Positions 15,244 to 24,492 of a stretch of DNA of 64,000 nt are shown here, in pieces. The notes under the pieces are model-generated. The model was not told where the DNA came from, searched no databases, and worked only from the letters and a program-made list of their open reading frames with translations. The position numbers and the translations under genes were made by a program. This DNA comes from Sphingobacterium sp. CZ-2. GTDB lineage: Bacteria; Bacteroidota; Bacteroidia; Sphingobacteriales; Sphingobacteriaceae. Position 1 is the first letter of the stretch; each line of letters opens with the position of its first letter. The DNA is taken from the NCBI RefSeq assembly GCF_004526235.1, contig NZ_CP038159.1, forward strand, positions 2,356,001 to 2,420,000, written 5' to 3'.

Positions 15244-16662
15244 TTATGGCTTACTATAAGCTTCTGAAACATCAAACTCTTCAAAATTCCTAATCTCCGA
15301 TAACCTTGTTAATTCCTCCACACTTATATCCTCCCAGGTATCTTCAAAAACCTCCTCACCACCATCATCCTCCAATTGGTTAATATTCTTCCTTGTCAGT
15401 TTCTTTTTGGTCAGAAAGTTTATACTTGTTTCGCTTAAAACAACAGGCCCATGATTCGAACTCTCATCGTATCCAATCATTTCAAAATCCCGATTCCTAT
15501 AAGTAAACGTATAGGCCCAATGCCCATATCTACCATGTGCATAATGAATCTTCAGATTTCCTCGCTCCACCATAATTCCTAAGTCAGGTGGAAAATATAC
15601 ACCGCCTTCCTCATTTTCAGAGGTAAAACAGGTGTAATTTTTCAATCCCAACTCATAATGATCCTTTTTATTGAACAGAATAATGATCCCCCTTCTATTT
15701 CTGTCCACCATTTTCCCATGCGTATTCTTAACCACCATACTCGTATCAGTTCCCTTGATCAGCATGATCACATCTTCCAATCCATCCTTATTCAAATCCC
15801 CTTTGATCAGCCCATCTTCCTGTCCCTCCGCCGGATATTCGTCCTTAAATAGTTTATATCCCTCTGGAATAAAATCAAACGGATTTTTAGATCTCCAAAC
15901 AGCCTCTTTCACCGGCTCAAAATTGGTATTGATAAGGGTTATTTTATAATATTTGGTTACATGTTTATTTTCCTCCCAATACATGACTTCCTTCATGTAA
16001 AGTACCTCTTCGTCTTGCCAGAAGGCTTCGGGGATATGGCATAAGAAAGTCTTTTCCCTTTTTTCAAAAACTTCCGATAAGGGAATGATATTTTCAAACC
16101 TTCCTTTAATCTTTTTTTGGATATAATACGTGTCACATTCCTGTCCAGGATAATAACCATTTAATCGAACGGTTTTCTGAGGTGAATTATACATCAAATC
16201 GGGATTACCTGCAATTTCCGTTTCTCTACCGTCCTTAAGATCAAAACTTACATCCGAAGAATGACCACCCTCAAACAGAATAATATCTTCCGAAGGATAA
16301 TAGGCCACAAAACCCTCTTCATCGTATGGGCTATTATAGATACCTCCGTTTCGGAATAAAATCCGCCTTAAGCCTTTATATTCCTGATGTTCACGGAATT
16401 CCACAACCCCTGCCAACATCTTTTTTGCCGTGGCAAAATCCGTGATCTTTTGGATGGAATCTGCAGGTTTTGTCTTGGATTTCTCCACATAAAATTGAAT
16501 GGAATCAATAAATTCAATGTCTAAGGAATAATTCTTTTCCCGTACTTCCCAGATCTCATTTTTACTTTTTTGAACTTGGTTTTGGGATTTTGAAGTTTGA
16601 TTACAGCTCGCAAAGAAAAGCAATGGAAGCAGAAAAAGCAGTAACGCGGTACGTGTTTTCAT
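15244..16662 (-). CDS. Lipoprotein of unknown function with FG-GAP-like segment
   Basis: A 472-residue protein with a lipobox (LLLFLLPLLFFASC, C20), so it is probably anchored to a membrane. A segment around residue 290 (DLNKDGLEDVIMLIKG) has the Asp/Asn-rich look of an FG-GAP or calcium-binding repeat. The N-terminal half is acidic and rich in aromatic residues. No family was recognised. It has its own promoter region of about 180 bp shared with the divergent GH116 gene. Confidence 0.75.
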   Translation of the reverse strand: MKTRTALLLFLLPLLFFASCNQTSKSQNQVQKSKNEIWEVREKNYSLDIEFIDSIQFYVEKSKTKPADSIQKITDFATAKKMLAGVVEFREHQEYKGLRRILFRNGGIYNSPYDEEGFVAYYPSEDIILFEGGHSSDVSFDLKDGRETEIAGNPDLMYNSPQKTVRLNGYYPGQECDTYYIQKKIKGRFENIIPLSEVFEKREKTFLCHIPEAFWQDEEVLYMKEVMYWEENKHVTKYYKITLINTNFEPVKEAVWRSKNPFDFIPEGYKLFKDEYPAEGQEDGLIKGDLNKDGLEDVIMLIKGTDTSMVVKNTHGKMVDRNRRGIIILFNKKDHYELGLKNYTCFTSENEEGGVYFPPDLGIMVERGNLKIHYAHGRYGHWAYTFTYRNRDFEMIGYDESSNHGPVVLSETSINFLTKKKLTRKNINQLEDDGGEEVFEDTWEDISVEELTRLSEIRNFEEFDVSEAYSKP

Positions 16663-16845
16663 AAGTTAATTTCATGGTCGCCATTAATCATCCTAATCCT
16701 AACAATAAACGTTCCGTATTGTAACAAATTGTTCATACTGATTCATTTATAGCTTAATTATCGCTAAATTAAGTAAGATTGTAAAATCAACTATAAACAG
16801 ATCCCTAAGGTATAAGCAAATACGCAAGGGAATTCCAATTTAAAC

Positions 16846-19557
16846 ATGAATAGACGCCATTTTTTAAAAAATTCCAGCCTCCTGGGCTTTGCAACCTTAC
16901 TAACTCAATTTCCGGTATGGGGAAAGAGTGTGTTTGCTTGGGAAAACCCAATCCATAACATTCCAGAAAACAAAGGGATTAATCCAGCATGGATAAAATC
17001 CTTGTACCTAAAAGGCGATAAGATTGCTTATCGAAAATCGAAGGATGAACTGAAATACATAGGCATGCCCATTGGCGGTTTGCATACAGGTACCGTATAT
17101 ATTGGGGGCGATGGGAAACTATGGCTATGGCAAGTATTCAATGATTCTTACGATGGTATGAATGAAGGGGTGGAGAACAAAGTCATTCAATGGCACAATG
17201 GGAAAGAAATGGTTAAGGTAAGGCCAAGGGATGGGGCAGCCTATGTTGAACCGCCAATTGCCAAAGATCTTCAGAAGTTTACACAAGGTTTCCAAATACA
17301 GGTATTGGATGGGAAGAAAATACAGCTTAAAGATTTGGATGCAGCATTGTGGGATGAAGTAATTTTTGAACCTACCTATCCATCCTGTAAGATTACCTAT
17401 ACGAGTCAGGATTTTCCGGTGGATATTACCCTCATTGCATTTACGCCATACATTCCATTAGATGCAGAAAATTCCTCTCTGCCCTTATCCTGTTTTCATA
17501 TCGATGTTGTGAATAAGACCAATAAATGCCTTGATATCCAAGTGATTGGTTATTTGGAAAATGGGGTACATCATGGGAGAACCGATTTTGGACAGGTAAA
17601 GAAGGTAGCTCAACTCCATGAAACGAAAGATGGAGGTAAGTTAATCCAATTTTCATGCAAGGATGTGCCTGAAGAATTCCAGCTTGCGGGTGACCATGGG
17701 ACTATGGGGATCACCTGTGAAGATGCTAATGCCATATACCATGTGAATTATAAGCTGAAGGATTTATTCAATAGGAAGGCGAATGATGAAAATATTAAAG
17801 CCGTGGATTTCCAAGAATCACAGATCGGTGCGATTCAAATCTCCAAGAAGTTGGCTCCTAAGAAATCGATTGCTGCTCGTTTCGCAATTGCTTGGCATTT
17901 TAACCATCCACATCCAAAATTAAAGGCAAAAATTAAGGATGCAAAGGATGGCTATTGGTATGGAACAAAATTTATGGATGCTGCCGCAGTATTAGCTTAT
18001 TACCTGGAAAATAAAACCAAGCTTACTACCGAGACGCTGGATTGGGTAGATACCTGGAACGACAGCAGCTTGCCATACTGGTTTTTGGACAGGACATTCC
18101 TCAACATAGGAACCTTGGCAACCGCAAATACCATGCGTTTTGCTACAGGACGGTTCTGGGGCTGGGAAGGTATCGGAGCTTGTGCCGGAACTTGCACCCA
18201 TGTTTGGCAATATGGCCAATCTATGGGTCGGATATTTCCTGAACTGGAGCGGAATCTCCGGGAAACAACAGATTTAGGTGTCGGTTTTAAACCCGATACC
18301 GGAGCTATCATCTTTCGGGCAGAATATGAATCCCGACCGGCAATCGACGGACAGGCAGGCGTTATTTTAAGGTTTTATAGGGATCATCAGATGAGTAAGG
18401 ATGATGCTTTTTTAAAACGGAACTGGAGTAATTTGAAAAAGGCCATCCAATTTGTTTTGGATCAGGATAAAAATGGGGATGGGATGACCGACACGCCCAT
18501 GGAAAATACATTGGATGCTGTATGGGAAGGAGAGATTGCCTGGATAGTAGGTTTATGTTTGGCAGCCGTACAGGCAGGAGCAAAAATGGCGGAAGAAGTT
18601 GCTGATACTGAATTCCAAAAAACCTGTGAAACCTATGTTCTAAAAGGTTCCAAGCATATGGATGAAGAATTGTTCAATGGAGAATATTATATTCATAGAC
18701 CTAACAAGGACTTTGGCCGGAAGAAATTGGGATCTTATAATACCTGCCATATCGATCAGGTTTACGGACAGGCATGGACGCATCAATTGAACCTGCCACG
18801 CATCAATGATAAAAAGAAAACCTTATCTGCCCTACAAGCTTTATGGAAATATAATTTTACCAATGATGTTGGTCCCTATATCAAAACGCATTTAAATGGG
18901 AGGCCATACGCGTTGGCAGGAGATGGGGGCATGGTCATGAATACCAATCCTAAAAATGAGGATAAGCCATATGGCGAAAATGTGACCTGGCAACTTGGTT
19001 ATTTCCATGAGTGCATGAGTGGCTTTGAACATCAAGTAGCCGCTCATATGATAGCCGAAGGGATGCTGGATGAAGGGTTGATCCTGACCAGAAAAATCCA
19101 CGATCGATATCATGGTTCAAAGCGAAATCCTTTCAATGAAATCGAATGTAGTGACCATTATGCCCGCGCGATGGCGAGCTATGGCAGTTTCATCAATGCC
19201 TGCGGATTTACGTATCATGGTCCACAAAAAAGCTTAGGATTTGATCCAAAAATTAACCCGGAAGAATTTAGGGCAGCATTTACTGCGGCAGAAGGTTGGG
19301 GAACATTTTCCCAACGACTAAACCTGAAAGAGGGGCCAATGGCCGATATATTCATGCGTTATGGAACTTTAACCCTTAAAAGGTTGAGTTTGGGGGATGG
19401 CTTTGCATCCCACCAAAATAGATCCTTAACGGTCTCATTGAATGGACACCCATTGGAGACATCCAAACAAGGGGGCTCCGACAATAAGAAAACAATGGAG
19501 TTTGCCGAAGAAATAATCCTTAGAAAAGGAGATAGATTGATCATTAGCTATTCCTGA
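16846..19557 (+). CDS. GH116-family glycosidase (GBA2-like), exported
   Basis: A 903-residue protein with a Tat-like leader (MNRRHFLKNSSLLGFATLL). The N-terminal domain (about 60-370) resembles the beta-sandwich of GBA2-type glucosylceramidases (YIGMPIGGLHTGTVYIGGDGKLWLW). The C-terminal (alpha/alpha)6 barrel shows WEGIGACAGTCTHVWQY, NTLDAVWEGEIAWIVGLCLAA and QLGYFHECMSGFEHQVAAHMI. GH116 enzymes hydrolyse beta-glucosides or beta-xylosides. Its gene converges on a sulfatase gene 9 bp away, which may point to sulfated glycans or glycolipids, but the two are on opposite strands and need not cooperate. Confidence 0.85.
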   Translation: MNRRHFLKNSSLLGFATLLTQFPVWGKSVFAWENPIHNIPENKGINPAWIKSLYLKGDKIAYRKSKDELKYIGMPIGGLHTGTVYIGGDGKLWLWQVFNDSYDGMNEGVENKVIQWHNGKEMVKVRPRDGAAYVEPPIAKDLQKFTQGFQIQVLDGKKIQLKDLDAALWDEVIFEPTYPSCKITYTSQDFPVDITLIAFTPYIPLDAENSSLPLSCFHIDVVNKTNKCLDIQVIGYLENGVHHGRTDFGQVKKVAQLHETKDGGKLIQFSCKDVPEEFQLAGDHGTMGITCEDANAIYHVNYKLKDLFNRKANDENIKAVDFQESQIGAIQISKKLAPKKSIAARFAIAWHFNHPHPKLKAKIKDAKDGYWYGTKFMDAAAVLAYYLENKTKLTTETLDWVDTWNDSSLPYWFLDRTFLNIGTLATANTMRFATGRFWGWEGIGACAGTCTHVWQYGQSMGRIFPELERNLRETTDLGVGFKPDTGAIIFRAEYESRPAIDGQAGVILRFYRDHQMSKDDAFLKRNWSNLKKAIQFVLDQDKNGDGMTDTPMENTLDAVWEGEIAWIVGLCLAAVQAGAKMAEEVADTEFQKTCETYVLKGSKHMDEELFNGEYYIHRPNKDFGRKKLGSYNTCHIDQVYGQAWTHQLNLPRINDKKKTLSALQALWKYNFTNDVGPYIKTHLNGRPYALAGDGGMVMNTNPKNEDKPYGENVTWQLGYFHECMSGFEHQVAAHMIAEGMLDEGLILTRKIHDRYHGSKRNPFNEIECSDHYARAMASYGSFINACGFTYHGPQKSLGFDPKINPEEFRAAFTAAEGWGTFSQRLNLKEGPMADIFMRYGTLTLKRLSLGDGFASHQNRSLTVSLNGHPLETSKQGGSDNKKTMEFAEEIILRKGDRLIISYS

Positions 19558-19570
19558 AGGGAATAGCTAT
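19544..19570. terminator. Hairpin at the convergent end of the GH116 and sulfatase genes
   Basis: TAGCTATTCC (19545-19554) pairs perfectly with GGAATAGCTA (19560-19569) around a 5-base loop. The stop codons of both converging genes fall inside or next to the stem, and T-rich sequence follows on the plus strand. It likely terminates both transcripts. Confidence 0.65.
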
Positions 19571-21084
19571 TTGTTCTTTTCTTTTTCCAATAAGTCCTGA
19601 AGTTCTTTTACTTTCTCCGGATATTTTTCTGCAAGGTTAACCCTTTCCCCTTGATCCTCAGCCAAATTATACAATTGGGAAACTTGCGAATTCCCTAATT
19701 CGGTATTCGTTTGTTTATTGATGGCCCGGCCATTATTAGGCACTATATATTTCCAATTATCCTTTACGATCGCCAATGATTGCGCATGCTGAACATAGAT
19801 AGAACGGCCATTTTTATCCTTTCCCTGTAAAGTAGAAAAAAGCATCTCACTATCTTTTGCATCCTGTGGTTTGTCCTGACCCAACATTTCTGCAAACGAG
19901 GCAATCAGATCGATCTGACTGTACAAGGCGTCGGATACATGATTCTTTTTGATGCCTTTTCCCGCCACAATAAACGGAACTCGTGTTCCACCTTCAAAGT
20001 TGCTGTATTTTCCGCCTCGGAAAGGTCCGGCAGCTTGATGCCCATGACTCTTCTCTACAGATTCATCTTCATATCCATCGTCGATTACCGGGCCGTTGTC
20101 GCTAGAAAACACAATTATGGTATTATCCCTCAGGCCCAGCAGTTCCAATTGTTCCATGATCTGGCCAACTGTCCAATCCAATTGCAAAATGGCATCTCCA
20201 CGGTATCCAAGTTCACTTTTCCCTTTAAAGAAAGTGGCTGGCATCCGAGGTACATGCGGTTCCGTAAGGGAAAAGAACAAGAAGAAAGGTTGTTGCTTAT
20301 TCTTTTTGATGAAATCCTGTGCGACCTGGAGAAAGGTGGTCGAGACTTCTTCATCCACCCAACGGGCTTTTGTTCCGCCTTCCATAAAACCGATCCTTCC
20401 AATGCCGTTTACAATGGTGTTATTATGCCCATGGTTGGGAGATGCCTTCATCTTTAACAACTCGGGATTTTCTTTACCTGTTGGTTCGTTTCCAATTTTT
20501 TCCTGGTAATTGACGCGGATGGGATCTTTAGGGTCCAATCCAACCACCCGATGGTTTTCCATGAAGACCGTAGGCACGCGATCCGCGGTCGCGGGGAAGA
20601 TAAAGGAATAATCAAATCCGACCTCATTAGGTCCAGGTTTGATATCCTCATTCCAGTTCTTTTCCACTTGATTGCCTAAACCTAAATGCCATTTTCCAAC
20701 CACCGCCGTTTGGTATCCAGCTTGTTTAAAGACCTTTGGCAAACTTGCCTTGTCCGTCGGAACGATCAGTTTGGCATCTCCGGGCAAAACACCGGTTCCT
20801 TTTTGGCGCCATGGATAATTACCGGTCATGAGGGCAAAACGGGATGGGGTACAGGTAGCTGAAGTACTGTGGGCATTGGTAAACCGTGTTCCAGATTTTG
20901 CCAAGGCATCCAAATTAGGCGTTTGAATTTTAGTGGCACCATAGGCGCTCACATCCCCATATCCAAGATCATCCGCATAAATCAGGATGACATTGGGTTT
21001 TGCTTTATTCTTTTGCGCATGAACCGTATGGAAACAGATGATGGTACAAATCATCATGGAAATCTTAGCGATAAATGAATTCAT
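19567..21084 (-). CDS. Exported sulfatase (S1-type, Cys active site)
   Basis: A 505-residue arylsulfatase-family protein with a signal peptide (MNSFIAKISMMICTIICFHTVHA). Metal-binding NVILIYADDLGYGD precedes the modification motif C78-T-P-S-R82, whose Cys must be converted to formylglycine. VVGKWHLG and VFSSDNGP are further family motifs. It cleaves sulfate esters from glycans or aryl sulfates in the periplasm. The maturing enzyme is not in this window. Confidence 0.9.
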   Translation of the reverse strand: MNSFIAKISMMICTIICFHTVHAQKNKAKPNVILIYADDLGYGDVSAYGATKIQTPNLDALAKSGTRFTNAHSTSATCTPSRFALMTGNYPWRQKGTGVLPGDAKLIVPTDKASLPKVFKQAGYQTAVVGKWHLGLGNQVEKNWNEDIKPGPNEVGFDYSFIFPATADRVPTVFMENHRVVGLDPKDPIRVNYQEKIGNEPTGKENPELLKMKASPNHGHNNTIVNGIGRIGFMEGGTKARWVDEEVSTTFLQVAQDFIKKNKQQPFFLFFSLTEPHVPRMPATFFKGKSELGYRGDAILQLDWTVGQIMEQLELLGLRDNTIIVFSSDNGPVIDDGYEDESVEKSHGHQAAGPFRGGKYSNFEGGTRVPFIVAGKGIKKNHVSDALYSQIDLIASFAEMLGQDKPQDAKDSEMLFSTLQGKDKNGRSIYVQHAQSLAIVKDNWKYIVPNNGRAINKQTNTELGNSQVSQLYNLAEDQGERVNLAEKYPEKVKELQDLLEKEKNK

Positions 21085-21138
21085 TTCTTTGGTAATAGGT
21101 TAGCTCTAAGATAGCATTAATTACCTTATTAAAGAAAA

Positions 21139-21366
21139 TTAGAATTCCTGGCTTCCCTTGATTTCTTTGTTTTTCCTCGTTGAAATGCCGAATAAACTGT
21201 AGATCGGGCATACGCCTACTGCGCTGGTCAGGATAAAAATCCCCGCAATAAGTAGTAATATGATAGCTAGTGTTCCTGAAATGATGTCCAGATAATATAA
21301 TATGGCAATAATGAATGCGATTGATATGCGGATGATTTTATCCGCGGTTCCCATGTTCTTTTTCAT
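21139..21366 (-). CDS. DUF2892-type small membrane protein
   Basis: A protein of about 75 residues from the ATG at 21366 (MKKNMGTADKIIRISIAFIIAILYYL). It has two membrane helices and the conserved N-terminal MGTADKIIRI of the DUF2892 family (inner-membrane protein often fused to rhodanese, as in YgaP). The frame stays open upstream, but the family begins at the chosen Met. It follows a Crp/Fnr regulator gene on the same strand, with a GTGA-N6-TCAC palindrome in front, so control by that regulator is likely. Confidence 0.82.
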   Translation of the reverse strand: MKKNMGTADKIIRISIAFIIAILYYLDIISGTLAIILLLIAGIFILTSAVGVCPIYSLFGISTRKNKEIKGSQEF

Positions 21367-21421
21367 AGCACTGTATTTTTGTGTGATACTACAAAGTTGC
21401 AACACAAATTCGGCTAAGTAA

Positions 21422-21435
21422 GTGACATTTATCAC
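21422..21435. promoter_or_regulatory. Crp/Fnr-type palindrome GTGA-N6-TCAC
   Basis: GTGA (21422-21425), a 6-base spacer CATTTA, then TCAC (21432-21435). It lies about 55 bp upstream of the DUF2892 start and just past the regulator stop codon. The neighbouring regulator has recognition-helix residues SREVVSR (R-E-x-x-x-R), the pattern that reads GTGA half-sites in Crp. Confidence 0.6.
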
Positions 21436-21449
21436 AGAGCTGGTTAAAA

Positions 21450-22067
21450 TTACAGGATGTCAATCTTATTGCGGGAAAGTCTGATTAAGCCGCGTTGTTC
21501 AAAAGCCTTTAACAGCCTGGAGACCACTTCCCTTGAAGTGGATAATTCCATCGCGATTTCTTGATGAGTCAAAATCAAGGTGGTCGTTTGCATAATCTCC
21601 GCCTTGGATTTCAAATGTTCGAGCAGTCTTTCTTCAATCTTCTTGAAGGCTACATTATCCAACGCATTGATGATTTCATCATAACGGTGGTCCATCGTCT
21701 TTAAAACGAACATTCGCCAACTGGCATATTTTTCAAACCATTCTCTGGATAATGAGGATGTAACAGCAATTAATTCCACATCTTCTTCTACAATAGCCTT
21801 GATGTTGGACAATTTATCCATCAGTGTGGTAGAAAGGGAAACGGCACAGGATTCTCCGGCTTGTATATAATAGATGAACAGCTCATTGCCATTCTCTGTT
21901 TGTCTGATCACCTTGACTGTTCCTTTGATTACCAGGGGAATGACCTTGATATACTTGTTGGGCTCTACCACTATTTTACCAACTGGCATCTTCAGATGAA
22001 CCCCTTTCTCTTCCAATTCTTCCCGAAGCCCAGCTTCCGTCAGAAAATCGAATACGTCTGCTATCAT
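21450..22067 (-). CDS. Crp/Fnr-family transcriptional regulator
   Basis: A 205-residue regulator. An N-terminal cyclic-nucleotide-binding-like beta-roll (about 25-125, GTVKVIRQTENGNELFIYYIQAGESCAVSLS) and dimer helix are followed by a winged helix with HQEIAMELSTSREVVSRLLKAFEQRGLIRL. No FNR-type cysteine cluster is visible at the N-terminus. In Bacteroidota, relatives of this size respond to redox, nitrosative or sulfur signals. It probably regulates itself and the DUF2892 gene that follows. Confidence 0.9.
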   Translation of the reverse strand: MIADVFDFLTEAGLREELEEKGVHLKMPVGKIVVEPNKYIKVIPLVIKGTVKVIRQTENGNELFIYYIQAGESCAVSLSTTLMDKLSNIKAIVEEDVELIAVTSSLSREWFEKYASWRMFVLKTMDHRYDEIINALDNVAFKKIEERLLEHLKSKAEIMQTTTLILTHQEIAMELSTSREVVSRLLKAFEQRGLIRLSRNKIDIL

Positions 22068-22137
22068 GTTTCTTATGTAGTGTGATCTATAAATTGTGTT
22101 TTACTAAATATAACCATAATTATTCGTAGCTTTAGTT

Positions 22138-22425
22138 ATGCCAATTATGAACAAATATATCTGGCGTTTTTTTAGGCCGATTTTAATATTCAACTTACTT
22201 GCATCTTTGTTTTATATCAAACTTGGTCCAGGCTTTTATCTGGCGGCCTTTTCTTTGCTGACTTTTATACCCATTTGTGCTTTTGTGCTCTTCTTTGATA
22301 AATCAGGAAACCTCGTCTATTATAACCTCGGTTACTCCAGAAGAAGATTACTTATGCTATCCTTCCTCTGGAACTTTATAACAGGCTTGTTCATTGCTTT
22401 AATCTTGTACTATGTCCGGAAATGA
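22138..22425 (+). CDS. Small membrane protein, putative partner of the adjacent ABC ATPase
   Basis: A 95-residue protein with three predicted membrane helices (PILIFNLLASLFYIKL, FYLAAFSLLTFIPICAFVLFF, LMLSFLWNFITGLFIALILYYV) and a short basic loop (GYSRRRL). An in-frame ATG three codons in is an alternative start. It overlaps the ATPase gene by 14 bp, so the two are coupled. It is far smaller than a normal ABC permease. No family recognised. Confidence 0.72.
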   Translation: MPIMNKYIWRFFRPILIFNLLASLFYIKLGPGFYLAAFSLLTFIPICAFVLFFDKSGNLVYYNLGYSRRRLLMLSFLWNFITGLFIALILYYVRK

Positions 22426-23104
22426 AAAAGAACTTCATGTAGATTCGGTGGAATTCAGTTATTCCAGCATGCGTACGCTGTTGACCGGTGGTTATCTAAG
22501 GTTGAAGGTAGGCGATATTATCGGATTGCTTGGCAGAAATGGAACAGGGAAATCAACCCTGATGAAAATTGTATTTGGTATTGTCCGCGCCCATTACGCC
22601 TATATACGAATCAATGGGAAGAAAGTGAATCGGGCTTTTGAAACGAAAGAGGTATGCTACCTGCCACAGGATAGCTTTCTGCCTACATCTTCCTTGGTGA
22701 AGCATATGATCGACTTTATGATAAGCGATGAAACTTTTCGAGAGGGATTATATGAGAACGAAGTGTTAAAACCTATCCTTAAAAATAAAATTGCTGAGAT
22801 TTCGGGAGGCGAGTTGAGGTATTTAGAGATCCTGCTCTTACTCCATCAACCGGCCACTTTTATACTACTCGATGAGCCCTTTACAGGTCTTTCTCCTTTC
22901 CTGAAGGAAAAGATTCAGGAACACATCGTGGATTCCAGCCGTCGAAAAGGAATCCTGATCTCGGATCACGATTATATGAATGTGTTGGACATCAGCAATC
23001 AATTGATGTTGTTGGAAAATGGGGGATGCCGTAGGATCGAAAAGAAAGAGGATTTAGAGATGTTCTATGTGCCTGACGGAACATTTGACGGGAAATCTGA
23101 ATAA
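22412..23104 (+). CDS. ABC transporter ATP-binding protein
   Basis: A 230-residue ATPase with Walker A GLLGRNGTGKST, signature ISGGELRYLEIL, Walker B FILLDEPFTGLSP and the switch histidine in LISDHDYMN. The signature is ISGGE rather than LSGGQ, a mild deviation. Its only visible partner is the 95-residue membrane protein translated just before it. The substrate is unknown; export or membrane-stress roles are possible. Confidence 0.88.
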   Translation: MSGNEKELHVDSVEFSYSSMRTLLTGGYLRLKVGDIIGLLGRNGTGKSTLMKIVFGIVRAHYAYIRINGKKVNRAFETKEVCYLPQDSFLPTSSLVKHMIDFMISDETFREGLYENEVLKPILKNKIAEISGGELRYLEILLLLHQPATFILLDEPFTGLSPFLKEKIQEHIVDSSRRKGILISDHDYMNVLDISNQLMLLENGGCRRIEKKEDLEMFYVPDGTFDGKSE

Positions 23105-23130
23105 AGCCTATGTAAAGGAGGCATATTTTC

Positions 23131-23138
23131 TATATTTG
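23131..23138 (+). promoter_or_regulatory. Bacteroidota -7 box (TATATTTG) before dihydroorotase
   Basis: TATATTTG fits TAnnTTTG and lies 17 bp before the start codon. A TTTG -33 box is not clear, so this rests on one half of the promoter. Confidence 0.4.
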
Positions 23139-23155
23139 TTATAAAAAAAAATTAC

Positions 23156-24490
23156 ATGTCTACTATATTAATCAAACATGCTTTGGTGGTAAATGAAGGG
23201 GAGCAACGCGCGCTGGATATTTATATCAAAGATGGAAGGATTGCGAAAATCGGGAGTACCTTGGATCTGAAAGCAGATCAGGAAATCAATGCGGAAGGAT
23301 TACATCTTTTTCCTGGGCTGATCGATGATCAGGTTCACTTTCGTGAACCTGGGCTGACCCATAAAGCCAATATCTACAGCGAAAGCAGGGCTGCGGTAGC
23401 CGGAGGTACCACTTCATTTATGGAAATGCCCAATACGGTGCCTAATACCTTGACGCAGAAACTGCTCCAAGATAAATACGATATTGCCCAAGATAGCTCC
23501 TTAGCCAATTATTCCTTTTTCATGGGGGCAGCAAATGATAACCTGGATGAGGTTTTAAAAACCAACCCGAGGGACGTTTGTGGTATCAAGATTTTTATGG
23601 GTTCATCAACCGGTAATATGTTGGTAGATAATGAAAGATCATTAGAAGCTATTTTTAGCCAAGCACCCACCTTGATCGCTACCCATTGCGAGGATGAAGC
23701 AACTATTCAGGCCAATCTGGCTACCTATAAGGAAAAATATGGCGAGCAGGTAAGCATAGAGATGCATCCCTTGATCCGATCGGCGGAGGCTTGCTACCTA
23801 TCTTCTTCCAAAGCGGTGGAACTTGCCAAAAGGAACAATACCCGTTTACATATTCTGCATATTTCAACGGCCAGGGAAACAGCCTTGTTCCAAAATGATA
23901 TTCCTTTGGAACAGAAAAGGATTACGGCTGAAGCCTGTATCCACCATCTTTGGTTTTCGGATGAAGATTACAAGACCAAAGGAAATTACATCAAATGGAA
24001 CCCAGCCGTAAAAACAGCCAACGATAGAGATGCTATCCTGAAAGCTGTTCTGGATGGCCATATTGATGTGATTGCAACCGACCATGCGCCACATACCATC
24101 GAAGAAAAGGAACAACCTTATCTTCAAGCACCATCTGGTGGACCTTTGGTGCAACATGCGCTACAGGCACTTTTGGACTTGGTAAAACAAGGAAAAATGA
24201 CCTTGGAACAATTGGTTCAAAAGACTGCGCATAATACGGCTACGCTTTTTCAGATTGAACAACGCGGGTTTATTCGTGAAGGCTATTGGGCGGATCTGGT
24301 ATTGGTCGATCTGAACAAACCTTATACGGTGAACAAAAACAATATTTTATCGAAGTGTGGTTGGTCACCTTTTGAAAACCACACGTTCTCTTCTACCATT
24401 GAGCATACCCTGGTGTCAGGAAATCTTGCCTATACGGCAGGGAAGATTGTAGAAGTAGGTTCTGGACATCGCTTACTCTTTAATCGTTAA
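23156..24490 (+). CDS. pyrC: Dihydroorotase
   Basis: A 444-residue amidohydrolase that closes carbamoyl-aspartate to dihydroorotate in pyrimidine synthesis. Seen motifs: GLIDDQVHFREPGLTHK, where the first metal His of the usual HxH is Gln (Q59) and H61 is kept; GIKIFMGSSTGNM; ATHCEDEATI; HILHISTA; and VIATDHAPHT with the catalytic Asp. The QxH form is what I recall as normal in Bacteroidota. It lies 2 bp before the LD-carboxypeptidase gene and seems to be the first gene of a three-gene operon. Confidence 0.92.
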   Translation: MSTILIKHALVVNEGEQRALDIYIKDGRIAKIGSTLDLKADQEINAEGLHLFPGLIDDQVHFREPGLTHKANIYSESRAAVAGGTTSFMEMPNTVPNTLTQKLLQDKYDIAQDSSLANYSFFMGAANDNLDEVLKTNPRDVCGIKIFMGSSTGNMLVDNERSLEAIFSQAPTLIATHCEDEATIQANLATYKEKYGEQVSIEMHPLIRSAEACYLSSSKAVELAKRNNTRLHILHISTARETALFQNDIPLEQKRITAEACIHHLWFSDEDYKTKGNYIKWNPAVKTANDRDAILKAVLDGHIDVIATDHAPHTIEEKEQPYLQAPSGGPLVQHALQALLDLVKQGKMTLEQLVQKTAHNTATLFQIEQRGFIREGYWADLVLVDLNKPYTVNKNNILSKCGWSPFENHTFSSTIEHTLVSGNLAYTAGKIVEVGSGHRLLFNR

Positions 24491-24492
24491 TT

